DNA of 64,000 nucleotides from Eucommia ulmoides. Taxonomy: Eukaryota; Streptophyta; Magnoliopsida; Garryales; Eucommiaceae. This document shows, in pieces, positions 33,341 to 44,318 of the stretch. The notes under the pieces are model-generated. The model had not been told where the DNA came from, made no database searches, and saw only the letters and a list, made by a program, of their open reading frames with translations. Location of the stretch: assembly GCA_016647705.1 (NCBI GenBank), contig CM028338.1, positions 35,717,176 through 35,781,175 on the forward strand, written 5' to 3'. Position 1 is the stretch's first letter, and each line of letters begins with the position of its first letter. The translations under genes and the position numbers were made by a program.

Positions 33341-35470
33341 TAAATACGGAGTGAAATTAAAGTGTAAGTAGACATTTTAGGAGTGTTAATAGTGTTGGTG
33401 AATAATTATATAAATACAAATTAAATAATAAATATATATCACATAAAATTTCTCTCACTCTAAATAAGTAAGTGTTGGTGTTGAAATCTAATTAACATCT
33501 GCAGTTAGTCCAGTCAGGGTCTAGGTGGAATTTTCTTGTTGAGGTTGTGTTCTTATGTATGGTGGGTTCTGTTAAGTGAACAGTCCAAGATCAACGATCA
33601 ACGGCCAAATTCCTTAAGGCCCAAGAATACGATGTTGTCTTAAGTGGAAATCCTTAGCATAGCTGGAGCATTTACTACATTGCTATTTATAAAAGAGAAA
33701 TCGGATTAGCCTCATAAAATTAGAGCCCTAAGCACAGTCAATTATCATAATCCAACATGTGACCAATAAAGAGGCGTGTGCTATGACTTAAGAAAATGGG
33801 CCTTGTGCTTTGGCCCACCAAGAGGAGCCCATGACTTGCTTATTTTGCCAAGTGGCTGTTGAGTAGAGGTTGGACTAGAGCATACGATGGTGAATACCCT
33901 AGCCTTGGTCATTGGGTGGTCATCGTGAATGGGTAGGTGTTTGGCACCTCGCCAAATGGTGGTCGAACTGGGAAATAGCCCGGGACGATCTAGTCAGCTA
34001 GGACGGTGTGCGTTTGTCAGTCAAGTTGTCTCCTCAAGTCCCCAATCCTGAGTAGAGAAGTACCTCATTAGTTGCTCCTCACTTCTGAGCAGAGAAGTAT
34101 GAGTTGTTGGGGAGTAGTAGTTGTTGTGGTCAGTGCTGGTCATTGTATAATGCGAAGCGGGATGGCTACTAGTGGCGAATTAGGAGGAGAGTTAGATGGA
34201 TGACATGGGTCCCCTATCACGTCGGGCACACAAATCAATGGCCTCTGGTTCATTGGATAAAGACTATTCATCTTCCTCCCTAAAGGCCCTATATAAATGG
34301 GGAACGAACTCTTCCAGAGCCCTAGGCTACCATATGCGTCCTGATTTTAACTACAACATCATTCGCTCGAATTTCTCAATTTTTAATTTTTTAAAATTAT
34401 TTTAAAATTTATTTATAAAATTAATTTTGAAAAACTCTTTCAGATTTACATACGATAAAAAACATCAATATTCCTACAATCGAACAATTCATAAAACATA
34501 ACCAAAATTATTATAAGCTAATTATGAAAGTGGTTCTAATACAACTTTAAGGGATCATATATTAAAATTACCAAATCTACACAGTGGAATTTTTTTTAAA
34601 AAAAAAAAAACTAATTTAGTACCTAATTTCTTTGGTGGATCTAACTGCATTAACATTAAACTAATGATAAACATAATATTAAAATAGTTTATATATACCT
34701 CTTCTGGAGCTTTAGCCTCAACGCTAGTAGCTACCAAGATATGATTTGACAAGGCTCTTCGAAGAGCGTCTGAACATAAACAAAGCAACTACAGGAGGCC
34801 AATTCTTTTAGAAGTAACACAACTGTCTCACCTCTAATAGTATCCACATAGAGAACCTTAGACAGAAGAGTGTTCTTAGGATTTCTAAGATCATATATAA
34901 CCCTAATACTTTAAGGCACCTCTAATTTGAAGTTAGGAGATAGCATGATTCAAATCAATGGTGTAGAAAGAAAAATAGATCTTACAAACACAAGAACAAA
35001 GAGAACTAAGGGAAAAAAAGGTGGCCAAATGGTCTTGCCTGAAACCGATAGGAATCAATGTCCATTTGGATTTCCTTCTTTGTTTATACTGTCCAGGGTT
35101 CATAAACCATGACCCATTCATTTCCTTAAATATGCTTTAGCCCTTAAACTTCTTAAGTTCGGCATTACTACCCATTCCTTTTTCAAGGACTCTTCTATCA
35201 TCAATTCCCTATTTGTGTGACCATTAGCTATACCAAAAGGTGAATGGTAAATAATTAGTTAATTAATTATTTTACTAATCAATTAATCAATAACATTTAG
35301 AGCAATTTTAAATTTGCCCTTACAGAAGAAAATAATTTTTCCCTGAAGGAATGTTCTCCGACTGTAAGTTATGCCTACCTACTTATCATAACCAAGTCTA
35401 GTTGGAAATAAATTTAACCAAGAGAATCCCTTCATGTATGATATATGTATTCCATGATCACTCTATCGGT
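33341..35470. other. Unassigned DNA upstream of Tat gag
   Basis: The 5' LTR of the Tat element should be here but I cannot match it to 9080-9640. 33345-33500 is AT-rich and MITE-like. 34286-34300 holds a strong plus-strand TATA (CCCTATATAAATGG) followed by leader-like text, as in an LTR of an unrecognised element. 34440-35470 continues, after the element at 35476-42519, into 42525-42608 and 44319 onwards as one interrupted sequence. It has no readable gene. Confidence 0.4.
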
Positions 35471-35475
35471 GTATC

Positions 35476-36903
35476 TATACGTCGTAGCGTTTGTTACGCG
35501 CTAGCGTATTGACTACTCGCAAGTGCACGAGGTCTAGTTTTAATATAGTGGATCTTTAAGATCGAATATAGTTCCCACAGGGACGGGTTGAATAATTGAA
35601 TACCACAATTTACATAGTCTCCTATTATCCAGACGGTTCAAGAAATGTTTTAAAATTAAACTAATTAAAACTAAGCAAAATTACAATTAGTGGGTTAATC
35701 CTAACTAAGTTGATTACCTAGGGATTGATTTCGTTCACTTAATACATGTTTGATTTCGTTTTAGTTAACAATAACGGAGTTTATGGTATCCGACAATCTC
35801 GGTTCTAAAACTCCTCCACCATCTCTTCCGAGTGTAAGATGGGGGAATACGCGACTTCGTGTCAACGAAGAGGCCCCCCTCAATGTGTTAACGACCCTAG
35901 GCTGCATGAGTCTTGCCCCAACGTCATCGATTGCACACTAACTAACGCCCTCCCGGGTCGTTAGATCGTAACGATGTGTTTACTCTAGTCCGAATCCGGG
36001 GTTACCTCTCCCAAGTGTCAAACCCCGTATTCTCAAATCCAACCCTATTACCTTAACATGCATATTAATATCTTCATAAAATGATTAACACAATCGGATT
36101 TAAACACAAACAACCATTAAGAAAACTTATATTCCACTAAACTAGTATTTACACAACTACATCGATCCCTAACTAATATTTAACTAATCTAACATGATCT
36201 TTTCCATTGAAAATACAAACCAAGAGGTATTTATCATCATTTACAATAAAACATTAAAGTACAAAGAAAGAAACAAAGAGAGAAAGATCAAATCTTAAAG
36301 TGGAGTGATCCACTGTCGCCAAAGATCGATCCAGCAATGTTTTCTCTTCTCCGGATGATGAATATCTTCTTCAAGAATGTCCAAGGATCAAGGCCTATGG
36401 GTTAGGGATGTTCCATGCTCCAAAAGGCTTCAATGGATGTGGGAGAATGGGTATTTATAGGTGCAAGTCTTCAAAATATCTGAAAATATCTTCTTTGCTA
36501 TGTAGAGGTTACCACCGCGGTGGTAGGTAAGTTAGTTAGTTTTCCAAACTCTCAGATCGTTCACCGTCGCGGTGCTGGGGATCAGCGCCATGGTGGTGAA
36601 AACAACACAAACTCTCTGTCGTTTCACCACCTAGGCTGTGAGACTTGTGAATTTTTCAGCACTCTCCGCATTCCCACCGCCGTGGCGATGGTTTCTTTGC
36701 CGCGACAGTGGCTCTTGTGATCTTGAAACCTTGTTTCTTCATCATTTTTTCACCATTTTCCTACCGTTTTCACTCGTTTATCGGTTGTTTGCATCCCTAC
36801 ACCTGAATTGCATAAAACTAATAAAAACACAATTAAATATAACTAATTCACTTAAAAACTACCAAATCCGGCTTAGAAGTAGATAGGTATTTTGCACCTA
36901 TCA
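35476..36903 (-). repeat. Left (3') LTR
   Basis: TATACGTCGTAGCG (TG start mutated to TA) to TTGCACCTATCA. It has a single 190-base block. TATTTATAGG TATA box near 36450; palindromes at 36508-36720, including perfect ACCACCGCGGTGGT (36511-36524). Confidence 0.9.
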
Positions 36904-38544
36904 ATTACCCCCAAACTTGGAATTTTGCTAGTCCTCGAGCAAAATACCCTAACCCTAAATTAAACTAACTACACTAATTAACTAACAACTAATCTAAAAA
37001 ATGAATAAACATAACAAAGAAAAAGTAAATGCATGCGAGTTCCAAATTCAATCGAAGAAACCAAATTGTTCCTGCCTCAACATCCCTAAATCTTATCAAG
37101 TTCGGGAAATAATACACATCAAGTGGTGTTCTAGAATTTCAACACTCAATATCAATAAAAATCATTCTAGATCCATTTGAAATGTGTGTGAGAGAGAGCT
37201 CAAATGTATAACTAACCAAACTCCATATTAAATTATTCAGTAGACAAGCTCATGACTTAAACCTTAAAGGATTCAGGAAACTATACGCTTGATTGGGCTC
37301 GACTATCCACTAATGTAGGTTTGGATATTCATAGAGATCAATAGAGCTTGGCTAAGCTTTGGAGAACGACCAAGGGTATCGCAGGAATAAAAAATAGAAA
37401 ATCGTTAAGATTGAACGATACCCGAGGCACAAATGCTTGTCGCTATATCACTCTCTCGTAACCCCATACATTTAAAAACACAACCCTGAACGAGAATTGA
37501 AGAACTTTGTATTTACTTGTTGAAACAAACGAGAATAAAAACTATATTCACATAGTTTTTTTTTTAAAAAAAAGAAACATACGAGCACACCCCCAAACTT
37601 ATTCGAATTTCTACAATTTTAAAGGCATGCAAATAGAACTAAAATATTAACAAGTGAATACGCTAATACCGACCCAATAACAATTCGTCTGAAACCTCAA
37701 TCACTCACTTCAAGTTAGCATTAGTCTATGCTACTTGATTTCACTCATTTTGAAACTTAGGATTAGCGACAATGGTTTGGAAAAATTTAATTGGATTGAG
37801 TATTGAAACGTGTTCAGAATTGAAAAGCTTATCGGCTTCAACAGGAGAACGAGGGAATAAAATTTTCAGGTTAGCTTCAAAAGGTTCAAGCGAAAAAAGT
37901 GAAGGCCGAAATCATGCCTCCGAAATTATCTTACCTACGATTTTGCCTCAAGTCTACCCCAAATCAAGTTCTAGATTCCTCATTTCTGTCATGAATTTAT
38001 TACTGAATAATCAACGTCAATTCATTCAAATAGTTATACACTGAGTCCATGCGATCGTGCGATTTAAGGATCATGATAATTTTTACCTAATCGATATGCT
38101 AAGCACACAAAACACATATGACTAGCATTATCCCCGACCTCGATATACAGTTAAGAGATAATTTTTGTCATCGAGAAACGGCCCTAGACAAATTCAATAA
38201 CTCATCAAGCATATACGACTTCACGCATAAACAAAACTATATTAAATCTAAATACTAACATACATAAACTAACTAAGCATTTAACATGAAAAAAACTTGA
38301 AAATTAAACTACAACTTAACTATTTAATTAAAGTCTACAAAACATAAAACATTTAAATTAAATACATCAAAAAATTTGTTCATCCTTCTTCTATAAAAAC
38401 AAAAATGGATGAACACCCCCCCAAACTTAAACATGAAAGTGTCTACACTATCTAGCAGCGAACCCATAACAATTTATAGCATTCATGAACAAAATATTGG
38501 GTTTGAATACATACCTAGGAGATAAGACATAGGAGTCTTACCTC

Positions 38545-40130
38545 CTACTGTCCACCTGGTGAAGCATCATCACCATCACTTTCACGTCGGAAATGAAACT
38601 TTGGTGGTTGCAAAAGGTGCGGCGGCACCTGCGGCATAGTTAAAAACGTGTGCATTTCGATGCCGAGGCCCTCGCAAATAAGTCGGTTTACTTGATCTTG
38701 ATAGCGTCCAAATCGATCATCGTATGTCCATAGCTCGTGTTGCCCTATCCGAAGATTCCGAAGCTCTTCATAAACACGATCCCTGTCGAACTCGGCCCGC
38801 CCAGGTACCTCAGAGCTGGAGCTTCAGAAGGCCCTGCCTCGTCTCTCGCTTGCGCTTTTTCTTCTTCCGCTCCTCCCGATGTCTGGCCTTGAGCGCTCCC
38901 CTTCCATATCCTTGTAATAATGGCCTCATCAAGGGGATTGATAGGGTCCAACAGGCTATCTCCCAGGATCACCACCCTCAATTGCCTAAACAACTCCGTC
39001 AGTAGGTTTGGAAAGAGGAGGCCTCATTTGGTTGTCTGCCCGGTATGCAGAATTGAAGAATGTATGTAAAGTCCGAAGTCGATCAGTTTGCCCCTTAGGA
39101 TAGAATGTAAAACAATGGCCCGCTCATTTGATATGTCCGACAGGTGAGAGGTCGGGATCAGGCTGCCACAGATGAAGTGGTGCCATATCTTCGGCACTGG
39201 CTTTAGGAACTTGGAAGGAAATGTGGCCTGATCCGACCCTGTGATGGTCAATTCGAACATTACCCGTAGTCAGGTCCTGGATCACGTCCCTCATACTTGG
39301 TTGGTATCCTGGATATGGCTCTTCAAAAGGCGGCAGTGGTCCCAATCCCAATATCTTATTGAATTTTTCAGGAGTAAATAAGATAATCTTTCCTCGGACC
39401 CTTTTCTGGTTTTGTTGATCTTCAGTGAGGTTGGCATAGAACTCCTAGACCGCGGAGACCTCACCGAAGAAAGGCGATTTGCGAAAAGACTCCCATCATC
39501 GGTTTTGAATGAACTCCCGGAATTCTTCCGGTAGACTCTCGATTGGCCCGAATCCCCTTTACTTTATGCATGGCCTTTTGAACTCATGCTTAATGAAGTG
39601 CTTCTTGGCTGCTTTTGAAACGAATTTGGTGGAATTGAAGTCAGGAACTGACCCCGACCCTTTACCGCGTGCCTTTTTTGTAGCAAACTTTTTCGGTATG
39701 GTTCCTAGAAACAACATTCACAAAAGAGAACAACCCAATCATATACGTGTAATGAAAACAAACCCTTGAATTAACACTATCAAGAACAAGGTCCAATTTC
39801 AACACACATACACCCATTGCAACGATTTGAACAAAATACTAACAATGTAGCATGCATTTTTGTTTCACTCAATTAAACAATCCAAAACAACTAAGTTTAT
39901 CACCAAAAATCAAACCAAAATCCCTTACAACACGAAAATTGCGAAAAATGGGGGTTTAAGGAGTAGGGCACAATCCGCAATCAATGATTTTTGAGATAAT
40001 ATTGCAAATCAATCAAAGATTTCAACAAATACATAAAATGTAGAAGCTTAAACACTTACTTGTTGAGAAATGGCAGCCCAAATGATAGAAAATTGAAGAA
40101 ATCACACTGTCGTGCCTCAAACCCTAACAT
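38545..40130 (-). pseudogene. Transposase_32-type (plant retroelement) protein
   Basis: Possible exon 1 from ATG at 40130 (MLGFEARQCDFFNFLSFGL) to a GTAAGTG donor near 40064. The acceptor would be TTTCTAG near 39706. The main exon reads GTIPKKFATKKARGKGSGSV, FVSKAAKKHFIKHEFKRPC, EFYANLTEDQQN, VRGKIILFTPEKFNKILGL, FLKPVPKIWHHFICGSLIP, ERAIVLHSILRGKLIDFGLY, LLTELFRQLRVVI, then a Glu/Ala-rich hinge and a tail ending RRESDGDDASPGGQ at a TAG (38545-38547). The order FYanl - vRG...f - W..F....L.P - R...L..I..G matches the plant Transposase_32 family, found in many Athila-like elements. Despite that name, no transposase activity is implied. At least two frameshifts (near 39125 and 38760) and several stops break it. 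Role unknown; a gag-like function is possible. Confidence 0.78.
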
Positions 40131-40315
40131 TTTCGAAAATGGGGAGAAATTGGATGTTTGGAGAAGGATTTGTGGTGAAAATCACAAGTTTTGTTAAGAG
40201 AAGAATAATTTAGAGGGTTGGAAACGGTTTGGAGGGATGGGTTTAGAGAGATTTGGGAGTTTTTGAAAAGGATGTGGCATTTTTGTTTTAGCGGGTTGGT
40301 TTTAATCAAACAGAG

Positions 40316-40525
40316 GCCTCACTGCTGCGGTGGTGTGAGCGCCTTTTTAAAAGCAAATGTTTCTACTATTTCACTACCTAGGTAGTGGGAATCACCGCTT
40401 CAACGGTGAAGCACTTTTATTTAAAACAAAACATTATGTTGGTTCACCACTGCGACGGTAAGGCATTTGTGCTAAAACTTAACTTACTGCATTTTCACCG
40501 CCTCGGCGATGAGCCTGCTGCTGGA
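40316..40525 (-). promoter_or_regulatory. Palindrome cluster in the leader of the Transposase_32 element
   Basis: Upstream of the gene and outside the LTR are CACTACCTAGGTAGTG (40372-40387, a perfect 16-bp palindrome), CACCGCTTCAACGGTG (about 40394), a CACTGCGACGGTAAG relative (about 40447) and CACCGCCTCGGCGATG (about 40497). These are the same kind of site as in the LTR U3 regions. Confidence 0.65.
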
Positions 40526-41063
40526 TTTTTATTTTTTCTTCAAGTTTTCACACAACGGCTCTACACCATGCGTTTCCACTTCGCTTGTTCAATGTTTTTA
40601 AGTTCGAAACACATCTTCGATTATCCTCACTCCCTAATTTACCTCCAAACACGCTCCGAGACCATTCCGGCCTCCAAAAAAAAATAGCAAAAATCGGGTA
40701 AAAATTGATACCCTCGGTTTTGGATCAAAAAATGTAACTTGCTTGATTTAACGTCCCTAGCTAGACTTGCTTGAGCATTATTCACCAAAATCCCTCATAG
40801 ACAAGGAATTTTGGGGGGGAAATGCTCCGTTGGATCACGATTCATGGTATTAAAGTTGGATTCTTCTCTCTCTCATTATCCTTTTCAACTTACACTCGAT
40901 CTCGGGATTAAGAGTTAAGAATTTCAACTTCTTCTACGTTACATGCACTGTTTGATCACAACTGATGACACAAATGAACAAAATAAATAAAAATAAAAAT
41001 AAAATAAAAGAATTGTCTGGATTAATATTCAACTACTTAGTCGCAATATCAACCAATTTAATA

Positions 41064-41084
41064 TCGTCCTCGGCAACGGCACCA
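41064..41084 (-). other. Primer-binding site (tRNA-Asp type)
   Basis: The complement reads TGGTGCCGTTGCCGAGGACG, six bases from the LTR at 41091. It differs from the tRNA-Asp end at a few positions. Confidence 0.88.
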
Positions 41085-41090
41085 AAAACT

Positions 41091-42519
41091 TGTACGTCGT
41101 AGCGTTTGTTACGCGCTCCCGTATTGGCTACTCGTAAGTGCAGGAGGTCTAGTTTTAATATAGTGGATCTTTAAGATCGGATATCATTCCCACAGGGACG
41201 GATTGAATAATTGAATACCGCAATTTACATAGTCTCCTATTATCCAGACGGTTCAAGAAATATTTTAAAATTAAACTAATTAAAACTAAGCTAAATTACA
41301 ATTAGTGGGTTAATCCTAACTAAATTGATTACCTAAGGATTGATTTCGTTCACTTAATACATGTTTGATTTCGTTTTAGTTAACAATAACGGAGTTTATG
41401 GTATCCGACAATCTCGGTTCTAAAACTCCTCCACCACCTCTTCCGAGTGTAAGATGGGGGAATACGCGATTTCGTGTTAACGAAGAGGTCCCCCTCAATG
41501 TCTTAACGACCCTAGGCCACGTGAGTCTTGCCCCAACGTCATCGATTGCACACTAACTAACGCCCTCCCAGGTCGTTAGATCGTAATGATATGTTTACCC
41601 TAGTCCGAATCCGGGGTTACCTCTCCCGAATGTCAAATCCCGTATTCTCAAATCCAACCCTAATACCTTAATAATCATATTAAGATCTTCATAAAATGAT
41701 TAACACAATCGGATTTAAACACAAACAACTATTAAGAAAACGTATATTCCATCAAACTAGTATTTACACGACTACATCAATCCCTAGCTAATATTTAACT
41801 AATCTATCATGATCTTGGCCATTGAAACTACAAACCAAGAGGTATTCATCATCATTTACAATAAAACATTAAAGTACAAAGAGAGAAACAAATAGAGAAA
41901 GATCAAATCTTAAAATGGAGTGATCTACTGTCGCCAAAGATCGATCCAAAAATATTTCTTCTTCTCCGAATGATGAATATCTTCTTCAAAAATGGGCAAG
42001 GATCAAGGCCTACGGGTTAGGGACGTTCCATGCTTCAAGAGGCTTCAAGGGATGTGGGAGAATGGGTATTTATAGGTGAAAGGCTTCAAAATATCTGAAA
42101 ATATCTTATTTACTGTCCAGAAGTCACCGCCGTGGTGGTGGGTAAGTCGGTTAGTTTTCTAAACTCTCTGATCGTTCACCACCGTGGCGGTGGGGATCAG
42201 CGCCGCGACGGTGAAAACAACACAAACTCTCTGTCGTTTCACCGCCTAGGCAGTGAGACTTGTGAATTTTTTAGCACTTTCTACATCCTCACCGCCGCGG
42301 CGATGGTTTCTTCGCCGCGGTGGTGGCTCTTGTGATCTTGAAACCTTGTGTCGTCATTATTTCTTCACCATTTTCCCACCATTTTCGCTCGTTTATCGCT
42401 TGTTTGCGTCCCTACACCTGAATTACATAAAAACTAACAAAAACACAATTAAATATAACTATTTCACTCGAAAACTACCAAATTCGGGTAAGAAGTAGAT
42501 AGGTATTTGACACCTATCA
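41091..42519 (-). repeat. Right (5') LTR
   Basis: TGTACGTCGTAGCG to TTGACACCTATCA, partner of 35476-36903. TATTTATAGG near 42067; palindromes at 42125-42330 with CACCGCCGCGGCGATG-like and CCACCGTGGCGGTGG sites. Confidence 0.92.
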
Positions 42520-42608
42520 GTATCCAAAAAGACTAACAGGATATAGTTAAGTCGAAAACCTTAGTCTAATCATATGTATTTGATTCATAATATGATTCCT
42601 TGTGATAC

Positions 42609-44313
42609 TGGTAGGGCGTAAAATACGCCGCTACTTACACTCGCAAGTATACGAAGTCTAAGTTTTAGTATAGTGTGATCGTTAAGATCGAGTTATCATA
42701 TCCACAGGGATTAGTGTCGTTACTATCGAATACCACGTTTGTCGTGACCTAACTTTATCTAGGCGAAAACAAATGTATTTAAATAATTAAATGAATACTA
42801 ATATAGCCTAAATTAACTACACTAATATGCTAATATGTTTTGGGGTCAAGAATTGCCTAGGGATTAACGTGTTTACAAATACGTGTTTGATCTCGATTTA
42901 CTCACGTTTACGGTGTTCGACCTATTTAACAACCTTGGTATGTAAACGCCACCACCACCTCTTCCGAGTGTAAGATGGGGGAATACATGACTTCGAGTCA
43001 ACGAAGAAGTTCCCCTCAACGTCTTAACAACCTTAGGTCACATGAGTCTCGCCCAGCATCATTGATTGCACACAATCCAACTCCCTCCCGGGTTATTGGA
43101 TCGTCGCGTTGTATTTACCCTATCGACAATCTCTATTCTAAAACTCTCTCGCCAACTCTCCCGAGTGTAAGACAAGGGATATAACGCAACTTTGAGTCAA
43201 CGAATAAGTCCTCCTCAACGTCTTAACGACCCTAAGTAGCATGTGTCTTGCCCCACGTCATCGATTGTCCACGATTCAAACCCCGATCAGGTTATAGAAT
43301 CATGGTGTTTGTTTACCCTAATCTGAATCCGGGGTTTGTCAAAATCCCGTTTCTCCATTTAACATTCTAAGCATAATAAACAAACAATACGATAAACACA
43401 ATCAAACTACGAAGAACAAACATAAACGCAACACTGAAATCATCCAAACAAACATATTTATAAATATACCGTTAATCCCTACTACAATCCATATTTAACT
43501 TGTGGCCATAACCGCATAAACATATAAATCGAGCTAAACATGCTCACATGATCCTAAGATAAAGAAATAAGAAAAAACAATCGAAGAAATTAGCCTTGTC
43601 TGAAGATAAACCGTTAAGAACGCTCAACGATCGAGTCGTCGTCTTCTCCATTTCGGGATATGAGCTCCACCTGTAAAAATCCTAAACCTAGGCCTAAATA
43701 TAGCCTAAGGTGCTCAAAAATGCAAGAGAGACCGGAGAAGGGGGAGGAGAGGGGGTATTTATAGCCAAAATATCCTAAAAATATCTCAAGACTGTGCAGG
43801 GGATTTTCGCCTAGGCGGTGGATTCTTCGCCTAGGTGGAGTTAGGTCAATTCGGCTGATCGCCTAGGCGATGAAGTAGGCGGTGGACGTGGAAGAACATT
43901 CTGTTGGATTTTTTTGCCTAGGCGGTGGATTTCTCCGCCTAGGCGATCAACTGTTAGTAGCCCATCTTCGTTTTCGGCTGGATTTCCTCCTAGGCGAAGG
44001 ATTCGCCTAGGCGGTGGTCCGTCAGTAACATTTTTCTCTTTTCGCTGCTTCTTCACCGCCTAGGTGGTGGTATGGACGCCTAGGCGGTGGGCCTGTTTCA
44101 TATTTTAGCCTCCAAGCTTATTTATCCACCATAACTTCGACTCGCTTTGATTCGATCTCATCGTTTTCGCTCCAGTTTCCTATCTTTATTCCCCACACAC
44201 CTAATTTATACAAAAAAAGAGAAAAACTAATTAAAACATAATAAAATACTATATAAACACACGAAAACTAACTTAATTCAGTTTGAAAATACGTAGGTAG
44301 ATCACACCTATCA
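42609..44313 (-). mobile_element. Solo LTR, GATAC/AATAC flanks
   Basis: TGGTAGGGCGTAAAATACGC to TCACACCTATCA, 1,705 bp, with flanks GATAC (42604-42608) and AATAC (44314-44318), a target duplication with one change. It is the same subfamily as the solo LTR at 11285, with two 190-base blocks. CGCCTAGGCG palindromes fill 43805-44090 (ATCGCCTAGGCGAT at 43858-43871), upstream of the minus-strand TATA near 43757. Confidence 0.9.
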
Positions 44314-44318
44314 AATAC

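Larger units (their letters stand above)
35476..42519 (-). mobile_element. Complete LTR element with Transposase_32-type gene, GTATC duplication
   Basis: A 7,044-bp element between exact GTATC duplications (35471-35475 and 42520-42524). The LTRs are 1,428 and 1,429 bp. By eye their first 230 bases are about 94 percent alike, so it is one of the younger insertions here. The internal region has a tRNA-Asp primer site at its right, a polypurine tract (complement of ATTACCCCCAAAC, 36904 on) at its left and a single gene without gag or pol similarity. It is therefore probably non-autonomous and mobilised by an Athila-type element. Confidence 0.93.

Noticed and set aside
33540-34440. 5' LTR of the Tat element
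   Set aside because: It lies in the right place, but no similarity to 9080-9640 was found and its clearest TATA box points the wrong way.
38724-39005. Plus-strand frame over the Transposase_32 gene
   Set aside because: It is the complement of the readable minus-strand gene.
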